Assembly (NCBI GenBank): GCA_036389695.1
Contig: DASVWG010000039.1
Location: forward strand, 1-16,787
Direction of reading: 5' to 3'
Length of the DNA stretch: 16,787 nucleotides
Source of the DNA: JALZHR01 sp036389695
GTDB taxonomy: Bacteria; Acidobacteriota; Blastocatellia; Pyrinomonadales; Pyrinomonadaceae
Position numbers and translations under genes: made by a program. Below, one piece after another: positions 6,581 through 13,200 of this stretch (its first letter is position 1; the number at the start of each line of letters is the position of its first letter). Below the pieces are notes generated by a model. That model saw nothing but the letters and a program-made list of their open reading frames with translations. It was not told where the DNA came from and did no database searches.

Positions 6581-6596
6581 TGCAAAAGCTATGCCG
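6581..6596 (-). promoter_or_regulatory. Sigma-54-type promoter of hemerythrin gene
   Basis: Read on the minus strand the site is CGGCATAGCTTTTGCA. It has GG, exactly ten bases, then GC, matching the -24/-12 consensus TGGCAC-N5-TTGCA at all but the first T and the sixth base. Transcription would start about 40 bases before the hemerythrin ATG. The 12-mer TTTTGCAATCGG at its -12 end recurs at the divergent promoter. Confidence 0.65.
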
Positions 6597-6660
6597 ATTT
6601 TCTTTATTCAACAAAAGGCGCGTTAAAAAAATAAATATGTTATTTAATGGAAAAACGAAG

Positions 6661-6686
6661 GCGTAAATTGCCTTAATTTAATACGC
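6661..6686. promoter_or_regulatory. Inverted repeat midway between sigma-54 promoters
   Basis: GCGTAAATT (6661-6669) and AATTTAATACGC (6675-6686) form an imperfect dyad that also includes the CGTAAATTG-CCTTAATTT centre. It lies about 70-90 bp upstream of both divergent sigma-54-type promoters, where an enhancer-binding activator would be expected to sit. That role is inference from position; no activator consensus is recognised. Confidence 0.3.
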
Positions 6687-6772
6687 TCTTTCTGTATCCT
6701 ATTCTTTCACTCGCGCCGAAAAAATTCGTCAAAGCTTCGTAATAACGGGCGGTTCCGGCAAATTTGACGGGC

Positions 6773-6788
6773 GGGAACGATTTTTGCA
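6773..6788 (+). promoter_or_regulatory. Sigma-54-type promoter of small hydrophilic gene
   Basis: GGGAACGATTTTTGCA has GG, ten bases and GC (6774-6775 and 6786-6787), with the preferred TTGCA at -12 and AC after the GG. The expected start of transcription is about 38 bases before the ATG at 6837, as for the divergent hemerythrin gene. TTTTGCAATCGG at 6782-6793 is identical to 6576-6587 on the other strand. Confidence 0.6.
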
Positions 6789-6836
6789 ATCGGTAGCTTT
6801 TACATAAAAAAATATAAAAAATTCAAGGAGGCTACA

Positions 6837-7232
6837 ATGAGCAATCAACAAAACGACCCGCAATACGGAGCCGATTATCACGGAAACGTCCAAATCAGCG
6901 GCAACGAAGAAATGCCGAGCGGCAGCGAACAGCCGAATTCGAAAAGAGACCAGCAGTTTGTCTCGGCGTCGCAGGCGATAAAATCCAGCAGCGGCACGAC
7001 CGGCGACGAAGGCGACACGCAGCGCCAGCCGGACATCGAGCCGAGCGAAACGGGCAGCGGAAAATCGGAAACGGAAAATCAATCGGGCGACCCGGGACGC
7101 ACGCCCGGCAAAGCCGAAGGCGAAGACGACAGCTCGGCGCAGTCGCAAACGAGCGAAAACGCTTCGGACGTGGAAAACTTCGAGCAGACCAAAGAAAAGA
7201 AAATCGCCGAATCGGTTTCCAGCAGCAGCTAA
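6837..7232 (+). CDS. Disordered hydrophilic protein (131 aa), unknown
   Basis: A 131-residue product rich in Ser, Glu, Gln, Asp, Gly and Lys, with no hydrophobic segment, no cysteine and no tryptophan, ending in a serine run (VSSSS). It starts MSNQQNDPQYGADYHG and has no recognisable domain; it is almost certainly disordered, in the manner of hydrophilins or other stress-linked proteins. AAGGAGG five bases before the ATG is a very strong ribosome-binding site. It has its own sigma-54-type promoter and is divergent from the hemerythrin gene, which implies joint control. Composition and promoter suggest an abundant stress-induced protein, but this is inference. The gene is followed by a CGCAAAG palindrome rather than a clear terminator. 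Confidence 0.75.
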   Translation: MSNQQNDPQYGADYHGNVQISGNEEMPSGSEQPNSKRDQQFVSASQAIKSSSGTTGDEGDTQRQPDIEPSETGSGKSETENQSGDPGRTPGKAEGEDDSSAQSQTSENASDVENFEQTKEKKIAESVSSSS

Positions 7233-7266
7233 AAGTGGCTTGAAAACAAATGACTTCTCTTAGCGA

Positions 7267-7351
7267 CCTTTGCGAAAATCTTTGCGTCCTTTGCGGTTAA
7301 GAAAATTTTTACCGCAAAGAACGCAAAGAATAAGACGCAAAGAGCGCAAAG
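7267..7351. repeat. CGCAAAG-type palindromic repeat
   Basis: CTTTGCG-like units at 7267-7297 are answered by their complement ACCGCAAAGAACGCAAAG and onwards at 7311-7351, around an AAAATTTTT centre. It is an imperfect hairpin of short tandem units, of the same architecture as the other intergenic elements. It separates two small hydrophilic genes and may weaken or end transcription of the first. Confidence 0.75.
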
Positions 7352-7393
7352 TGATTTTCAAAGCTGAAATTTTGAAAGGAAATTTGACAGATT

Positions 7394-7609
7394 ATGCAGA
7401 ATATTCCGAATCCGGACGTAAATTCGCCCGACACGGGCAGCACGAACCGGAACAACACTGATGTCGAGCCGTCGCGCTCGGATAAAAGCGACGAAGCGAT
7501 TCCGGTTCCGCCGGACGAGCAGCCGACGGTTCCGATTGAAGACCCGCCGGACGTGCAGGATAAACCGCCGATCGGCGAGGATGAAAACGAGCCGGAACAG
7601 ATTGTTTGA
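7394..7609 (+). CDS. Acidic Pro-rich hydrophilic protein (71 aa), unknown
   Basis: A 71-residue, strongly acidic product (MQNIPNPDVNSPDTG to ENEPEQIV) with many Pro, Asp, Glu and Asn residues, no cysteine, tryptophan, tyrosine or phenylalanine, and no hydrophobic segment. It is predicted disordered. The nearest Shine-Dalgarno match, AAGGA, is 13 bases before the ATG, longer than usual. A good rho-independent terminator follows 17 bases after the stop, which supports a real gene ending here. It resembles the 131-residue neighbour in character (PDxxxS/T, Asp/Glu-rich) but not in alignable sequence. No family is recognised. Confidence 0.6.
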   Translation: MQNIPNPDVNSPDTGSTNRNNTDVEPSRSDKSDEAIPVPPDEQPTVPIEDPPDVQDKPPIGEDENEPEQIV

Positions 7610-7626
7610 GACGGGCAATCAACAGA

Positions 7627-7666
7627 AACCACAGACGAAGATTTTTATTTTTGTCTGTGGTTTTTT
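7627..7666 (+). terminator. Rho-independent terminator
   Basis: AACCACAGAC (7627-7636) and GTCTGTGGTT (7653-7662) form a perfect 10-bp stem, and the plus strand continues as a run of six T residues (7661-7666). It closes the transcript of the small hydrophilic genes just before the sigma-54-type promoter of the DUF2231 gene. Confidence 0.8.
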
Positions 7667-7710
7667 GTGGCGAAATTGTTTGTCGTTATTGGATACAACC
7701 GTGAGCGCGG

Positions 7711-7733
7711 ATTCGTATTTTATCCGTACGAAT
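7711..7733. promoter_or_regulatory. Dyad upstream of third sigma-54 promoter
   Basis: ATTCGTA (7711-7717) and TACGAAT (7727-7733) are a perfect inverted repeat with a 9-base spacer, overlapping a second pair CGGAT/ATCCG (7708-7712 and 7722-7726). It ends 19 bp before the sigma-54-type promoter, closer than most enhancer sites but a possible activator or repressor site. No sequence match to the dyad near 6661 is evident. Confidence 0.35.
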
Positions 7734-7751
7734 ATTTATCGGATTCCCGTC

Positions 7752-7767
7752 TGGCATCAGTCTTGCA
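7752..7767 (+). promoter_or_regulatory. Sigma-54-type promoter of DUF2231 gene
   Basis: TGGCATCAGTCTTGCA is the best match of the three in this window: TGGCA, then GG to GC spacing of exactly ten bases, and TTGCA at -12; only the C at the end of TGGCAC is changed. Transcription would start near 7778, leaving a leader of about 80 bases before the ATG at 7857. Confidence 0.8.
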
Positions 7768-7797
7768 GAAACAGCAATTTCTTACTTTGAAATTTGT

Positions 7798-7847
7798 CGG
7801 AAGGAGAGAATCCGGGCGCGAATCGATTTGACCGCTGCGCCGGAGAG
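7798..7847 (+). promoter_or_regulatory. Leader hairpins covering DUF2231 Shine-Dalgarno
   Basis: TCCGGGCGC (7811-7819) can pair with GCGCCGGA (7837-7844) with one bulged G, hiding part of the ribosome-binding GGAGAG (7842-7847). The first four bases TCCG can instead pair with CGGA at 7798-7801, which surrounds an unused AAGGAG. The two pairings exclude each other, so the leader could switch. This is a reading of the sequence, not a folded prediction. Confidence 0.35.
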
Positions 7848-7856
7848 TATTTATTT

Positions 7857-8351
7857 ATGGAAAGCAGAGCAAAAGTTTTGGGACACGCGGCGCATCAGAT
7901 GCTGGTCGTTTTTCCGCTGGGATTATTGCCGGTCGCCGTGATTTTCGACATCGTGGCGATGTTTACGAAAAACGATTTCTGGTATCAACTGTCGTTTTAT
8001 ATGATTGCCGCCGGTTTAATCGGCGGTCTGGTCGCGTCGATTCCGGGATTAATCGATTTTCTGGCGATTCCGTCGGGCACGCGGGCGAAAAGAATCGGTC
8101 TGCTGCACGGCGTCGGCAATCTCATCGTGATTGCGCTGTTTGCGATAAGCTGGTGGCTGCGCTACAGAAACGCCAACCATATTCCCGATAATCTGGCGAT
8201 AACGTTCGCGCTTCTGGCGCTCGGTTTGTCGCTGGCGACGGCGTGGCTCGGCGGCGAACTGGTTGACCGTCTCGGCGTCGGCGTGGACGACGGCGCGCAT
8301 ATCGACGCGCCAAGCTCGCTTTCAAATCAGCCGATTAGAAATCAGGGATGA
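7857..8351 (+). CDS. DUF2231 family membrane protein
   Basis: A 164-residue integral membrane protein with four hydrophobic segments at about 15-37, 47-72, 82-103 and 112-136. DUF2231 hallmarks are visible: HAAHQMLVVFPLG at the start, IPGLIDFLAI after the second helix, LHGVGN before the third, and GGELVDRLGVGV at the end. The conserved histidines suggest a haem or metal site in this family, but the biochemical role is not established. The start at 7857 fits the family start and has GGAGAG nine bases upstream; an in-frame TTG 63 bases earlier has no ribosome-binding site. It is driven by a strong sigma-54-type promoter. The stop codon TGA lies inside the following GGATGA repeat, so the last few residues may be altered by that insertion. 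The SDR gene downstream is probably co-transcribed. Confidence 0.88.
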   Translation: MESRAKVLGHAAHQMLVVFPLGLLPVAVIFDIVAMFTKNDFWYQLSFYMIAAGLIGGLVASIPGLIDFLAIPSGTRAKRIGLLHGVGNLIVIALFAISWWLRYRNANHIPDNLAITFALLALGLSLATAWLGGELVDRLGVGVDDGAHIDAPSSLSNQPIRNQG

Positions 8352-8505
8352 AGGATGAAGGATGAGGGATGAATGAAAGAAAGATGTTGAATTTTAAGTG
8401 TTGAATTTTAAGTTTGTTATTCGTTCATTCATTTAAAACTCAAAACTCAAAATTAAACACTCAAAACTTTCTTTATTCATCCCTCATCCCTCATCCTTCA
8501 TCCCT
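8345..8505. repeat. GGATGA-family nested palindrome, copy 1
   Basis: GGATGAAGGATGAGGGATGA-type tandem units at 8345-8373 are answered by their complement CATCCCTCATCCCTCATCC at 8478-8505. Between them lies a second pair of arms (TTGAATTTTAAG, and AAACTCAAAATTAAA). Related copies lie at 13885-14040 and from 16738 to the window end. The left end overlaps the last codons of the DUF2231 gene; the right end abuts a CCCTTT-AAA-AAAGGG hairpin that covers the ribosome-binding site of the SDR gene. Confidence 0.85.
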
Positions 8506-8526
8506 TTAAAAAAGGGGAAATCTATA

Positions 8527-9876
8527 ATGAAATTAAATCTTAAAAAATTAAACGAACAGGTCATCGTAATCACCGGCGCGACGAGCGGCATCGGTTTGAC
8601 GACGGCGCGGATGGCGGCTGAAAAGGGCGCGAAACTGGTTTTGGTCGCGCGCAACGGCGAAGCCCTGCGCGAGCTTGCCGACGAATTGAGCGCCGACGGC
8701 ACGCGCGTCATTTATGCGATTGCCGACGTCGCCGACGAAACGGCTTTAAGACGCGCGGCGGAAATTGCGAAAGCGAATTTCGGCGGTTTCGATACGTGGG
8801 TCAATAACGCGGGCGGCTCGGTTTACGGGCGAATTATGGACGTGCCGACCGAAGATTTGCGCCGCTTGTTTGAAACGAACGTCTGGGGCGTGGTCAACGG
8901 CTCGCGCATCGCCGTCGAGCATCTGCGCGAGCGCGGCGGCGCGCTCATCAACGTCGGCAGCGAAGTTTCCGACGCGCCGATTCCGCTTCAGGGAATGTAT
9001 TCGGCATCGAAACACGCGGTCAAAGGTTTTACCGACGCTCTCAGAATGGAGCTCGAAGCCGACAATTTGCCGATTTCGGTTACTTTGATAAAACCGACGG
9101 CGATAAATACGCCGTTTCCGGAAAACGCGAAAAATTATCTGCCGTATGAACCGCAATTGCCGCAGCCGCTTTACGCGCCGGAGCTCGTGGCGGAAGCGAT
9201 TCTGCATTGCGCCGAAAATCCGGTGCGCGATTTCTTTGTCGGCGAGATGGCAAAGGCGCATTCCTCGATGGCGCAGAATATGCCGCGCGCGTTCGATAAA
9301 ATGAACGAATCGACGATTGATTCGATGCAGAATTCGGGCGAGCCCGCGCAGCCGAATCGTCACGACGGACTTTACAAAACCAATTCGGATTTGCGCGAGC
9401 GCGGCGCGCCGGAACGCTTTACGCTGGAAACAAGCCCTTATCAGAAAGCGAAAATGCATCCGATTCTGACCGGCGCTCTGGCAGTCGGCGCGGGATTGGG
9501 CGTTGCCGTTTTGCTCGGTATGCGGAAATCAGCCAAAACGAATGACGCGCTGCCGGACAATTTCTCAAAAATCAACTCGCTCGATATTCGCGAAAAAATG
9601 GAAGTTTTCGGAGCCGACAACGTGCGCGTCGGCACGGTCGATAGAGTGGAATACGGAGAAATCAAGCTCGCTCGTCAGGATTCGCCGGACGGGAAACATC
9701 ACCTGATTCCGCTGGATTCGGTCGAGACAGTCGACGGAAATAAAGTGATGCTGTCGCAGACTGCCGAACAAACGCGGCAGATGTGGCGAACGATTGACGA
9801 GACGGCAGCTTCAACGGCTAACGATTCGGAGTCAAATACGGACACTTTGTCGAAAACTCAAGGCAGCGGAAAGTAG
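8527..9876 (+). CDS. SDR oxidoreductase - TM - DUF2171 fusion
   Basis: A 449-residue fusion. Residues about 8-260 are a classical short-chain dehydrogenase/reductase using NAD(P)H. They carry the nucleotide motif TGATSGIG (16-23), NNAG (93-96), and catalytic S145, Y158 and K162 in the YSASK motif. The arginine in LVARN after the second strand leans towards NADP. A hydrophilic linker follows (270-310, with SPYQKAKMHP), then one membrane-spanning or membrane-touching segment at about 313-335 (ILTGALAVGAGLGVAVLLG). Residues about 350-420 resemble DUF2171 (IREKMEVFGADNVRVGTVDRVE, then HLIPLDSVETVDGNKVMLS). An acidic, Ser/Thr-rich tail ends the protein. AGGGGA eight bases before the ATG supports the start. 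It lies 175 bp after the DUF2231 gene, separated by a repeat. Its substrate is unknown; the fused stress-type domain suggests a role in the surrounding stress island. Confidence 0.88.
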   Translation: MKLNLKKLNEQVIVITGATSGIGLTTARMAAEKGAKLVLVARNGEALRELADELSADGTRVIYAIADVADETALRRAAEIAKANFGGFDTWVNNAGGSVYGRIMDVPTEDLRRLFETNVWGVVNGSRIAVEHLRERGGALINVGSEVSDAPIPLQGMYSASKHAVKGFTDALRMELEADNLPISVTLIKPTAINTPFPENAKNYLPYEPQLPQPLYAPELVAEAILHCAENPVRDFFVGEMAKAHSSMAQNMPRAFDKMNESTIDSMQNSGEPAQPNRHDGLYKTNSDLRERGAPERFTLETSPYQKAKMHPILTGALAVGAGLGVAVLLGMRKSAKTNDALPDNFSKINSLDIREKMEVFGADNVRVGTVDRVEYGEIKLARQDSPDGKHHLIPLDSVETVDGNKVMLSQTAEQTRQMWRTIDETAASTANDSESNTDTLSKTQGSGK

Positions 9877-9887
9877 AATGTAAGTAA

Positions 9888-9911
9888 GCGGCATAACAGA
9901 AAATATGCCGC
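9888..9911 (+). terminator. Weak hairpin after SDR gene
   Basis: GCGGCATA (9888-9895) pairs with TATGCCGC (9904-9911) in an 8-bp stem 11 bases after the stop codon. No T run follows on the plus strand, so it may stabilise the mRNA end, or act together with the large palindrome just downstream, rather than being a classical terminator. Confidence 0.4.
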
Positions 9912-9921
9912 GTAAAAAGGG

Positions 9922-10112
9922 AATGTAGGGGCAGGTCTTGTGCCTGCCCAATGAGCGCAAAGCGCGAAAAAAGATTAGCCACGAAAAAACACGAAAAAGA
10001 CACGAAATATTTTTATGATTTATTTCGCGTTCTTTCGTGAAATTTCGTGGCTAATTTCTTTAACGTTTATTCGCTACGCTCATTGGGCAGGCACGAGACC
10101 TGCCCCTACAAT
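9922..10112. repeat. Composite palindromic element, copy 2 (inverted)
   Basis: This is the reverse complement of 4333-4525, with near identity over the outer arms (TGTAGGGGCAGGTCTTGTGC and onwards) and the inner CACGAAA arms (9973-10053). Differences cluster at the arm junctions and include a few small insertions or deletions. The two copies face each other 5.4 kb apart and could recombine to invert the genes between them. Like copy 1, it lies between two converging genes. Confidence 0.9.
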
Positions 10113-10159
10113 TTTGCCCGCGTCGCCTCTTTTCTGTGACATGACCATCGGAGAATAAA

Positions 10160-10193
10160 AAAGGCGAAGCAATTAAGCTTCGCCTTTAATTTT
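10160..10193 (-). terminator. Bidirectional terminator of M36 peptidase gene
   Basis: AAAGGCGAAGC (10160-10170) and GCTTCGCCTTT (10177-10187) form an 11-bp stem with a 6-base loop. On the minus strand it is followed by TTTTTTATT, a good rho-independent signal about 20 bases after the M36 stop codon. On the plus strand it is followed by AATTTTTT, so it can also stop read-through from the SDR side. Confidence 0.85.
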
Positions 10194-10210
10194 TTCTTCA
10201 CTGTTCAGAT

Positions 10211-13200
10211 TTAGCGAAGAACTTTTATTGTCACGCTTCGGGTTAGCGGATTAACCGTGAAGCGGAGCATATTCGGCACTGCCGGAAGCGATGTGGCGGA
10301 CGTCGTCGAGCTGCCGCCGACCGTTCGCGTTCCCGCATTTTCGTTCGGCGAGCCGAGCGGCAGGAGCTGGTCGCAGACAATGTTGAACGTCGTCGGTCCG
10401 TTGGCAAAGCCTTTCACGCGCAGGATATACGTCGTGTTCGGCTGAACGGCGGACGAGACGAATTCGTTTGCCGTAAATTCGGCGGAATCGTCCAAAAGCT
10501 GACCGTCCTGCGTGCGCAGCTCGAAATCGAGGTCAACCGACGTTGCCGAGCTGAGCGACGCTTCGAGGAACAAAGCATCCGATTTGGTCGTCACGGGAAT
10601 GTCGTCCCAGGTGATGCCCTTGAAGGTCGGGTCGCCCCAGGTGACGCTCACGCCGCCGATGCCGGTCGGTTCGCCGAGGACGAGCGCGCCGGTTTTGTTT
10701 TCGCGGAAGACCGAATAAGTAATCGGCGATGGCGGATTCGACGTGCCGTCGGGATTTTGCGAGCCTGTGCCGACGGTCGAGCCGGTGAACGCGTTGCCGA
10801 TAACTTTCGCGTCGAACGAGAACATCTGCGCCGCCGGGTCGTTAAATTCGAGCCGTTTCGCATTGCTCGTCGCGCCGAGCGGCAGCGTTTGATTGTAGAC
10901 AAACGTGTTGCCGCTGGCGTCGGCGTTTTTCACCGTCACCGACGGATTCGAGATGCTGACAATCTGGAATTGAAGCGGACTGTAGATGGTTTTATCCGTC
11001 GCCAGCGCGCCGCGAGCGTTGGTCAATTTATTGTCAAACGCCATCACGCCGTTCGAATAGCTGATGTTGGAAATCGCCGAATCGACCTGCGCCGTCAAAT
11101 CCTGCGCCGACTTTTGAGCCTGGGTCGAGCCGCTGAAATTCGACCAGCCGAGCTGACCGCTTTGATTCGTGCCGATGGCGCGCACGACGTATTCGCTGTC
11201 GAACAGATTGCTTAAGCCTTCGGGCGCGAAAACTTCGTGCACCGCGCCTTCATCGACATAGGAAAGCTGACTGGCGCTGACGTAATTGACGTGGCGGAAG
11301 CCGCTCGTCGACGAATCGCCGTCGGCGTATTCGCGTTTGCCGTTCGGCAGGCGACGATTTTCAAAACCGATTTTGCGTTTTAAAACTTCATACGCCACCG
11401 CGCCGGAAACGCCGTTCCAGCTAACTTTCAAAGTGCGCGGGCTGGCAGCCGTCGCCGTCACGTTCTGCGGAACCGCGGGCGCTTCCTGCGAACCGGCAAA
11501 CGGCGTGACCTGCGTCGAAATCGTCGCTTTTCCGCCCGTCACTTCGACGGCGTTGACGCCGAGCTCGTGCGCGGCGAAAATCTGTTCAATCATCGCGCGG
11601 TGTTTGCCGGGCGCGTCCGCGTCGGTCGTGTCCGACGGATAGAGCATCTGGTCGGCGACGATAAACGCGTCGCGCGATTTGACCATCGTATCCGGCGCGG
11701 TCGTGCCGAGAACATACATCGAACCCAGGAAATCACGCTCGAAAAATTCCGTGCCTTTCGTAATCGGCTTCAGCGCTTGCCCGTCCATCGGGCGCGGACG
11801 TTTATAAGTCACCTGCGGATAGAGGCGATTGAACATTTCGCGAATATCCCAAATCGTGGACATATAAATTTCGCCGTCGTAGTGTTCTTCGAAAACCGGC
11901 GTTCCGGCTTCGAGCAAGGTGCCGATGTCCGAATATTTCAAGGTCGAATTGGCGCTGCGAATGTAGGCGATGGAATCGGGATTGCGTCCGCGGCTGCGCG
12001 CCAAATCGCGATAGCCTTTCGCGTTGACGACGTAATCGCCGAGGCTCGGGTTGTCGGTAATCGTAAACGCCCACGAGTCAGCCTGACCTTCGTTCATCGC
12101 GCTGGCTTCTTCGCCGCCTTCCAGACCGGCAATCGGCGTCGTAATCGAGTGCATTCCTTCGTGATAAGGAACAGTTCCTTCAAGCGCCAAATCGTTTAAA
12201 AGATAACCGTGTCCGTAAAAGGTCGGGTTGATGACGACCGGCATTTTCGTGCCCGACAATTCTTCGAAAAGCGCCGAGACCGGAACGGCAAAAGCGTTGT
12301 CCATACCGAGCGCTTTCAGATGCAAATCCGGGTCGGTCGGGCTGGGAATGCTGCCGCCCGCCGCCGCTACCGCCAGATAATAGTTCGGCATATGAACCGT
12401 CGCCGGAAGCGGAATGGTTTTGTTCGGATAATCGTCCGGGAATCTGCCGCCGAGCGTCGTGTTGTCGCCCGCGACGTGCAGATAGTCAACGTATTCGAGC
12501 AGGTAGTTGACGAAGAAGAATGAATTGATTTCGTCCTGATGCTCGGCAGGCTCGGCAAACTGGTCTTTTTCGTTGGTGCGGGCTTCAAATCCGGTCGGGT
12601 TGTCGCGGCGGAAATGCCACGTTCCCATCGCCGCCTGCGCAAACGGTTGTTTGGTCACCAGCACGTTATTGACGAGCGCGTGCGTGCCGGTCAAAGTTCC
12701 GTTGACGCCGGTCACCACATTCGTCGGGTCGAAATTGCGAAGATTCACGCGTTCCTGACCGCACGGCGTGTCGTTGGCGCAAACGCTGATGACGGACTGG
12801 TCTTTCAGTTCCGGCGTAATCGCCGGGTATTTCGGATAAATGTCCGCCGTAAACGGCAGGGGCGCTTGCTGAAACGCGACAAAATCTTTGCGCGAAACGA
12901 TTTCGCCCGTGTGCGCGTCAACCGAGATAATATATGCGCCGAACGGGTTGGTCGAAAATCTCGCCACTTTATAAACCAGGCGATAACCGTCAGCCGTCGG
13001 ATAAATGCCGAGACGCGGCGTTTCGTTGTTGATTGCGCCGAGCTGTTGATTCAATAAATTGTTGGCGGCTTGAAAAATGTTGCCGAGCGAATTAAACAAA
13101 TTCGAGCGAAACTGTCCCAAATCGGCATCAGCCGCCTGCGCCGCCTGCACGGGCGAAATTGAAGGCGTAGTGTTGACGTTGACGTCGCGGAAAAACGGAC

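Noticed and set aside
6531..6614. Longer N-terminus for the hemerythrin protein
   Set aside because: The extra 28 residues cover the ribosome-binding site AAGGAGA and the sigma-54-type promoter, and the HHE domain begins right after the ATG at 6530.
7794..7856. TTG start for the DUF2231 protein
   Set aside because: It has no Shine-Dalgarno sequence and adds 21 residues with no family resemblance. The ATG at 7857 fits the family start.
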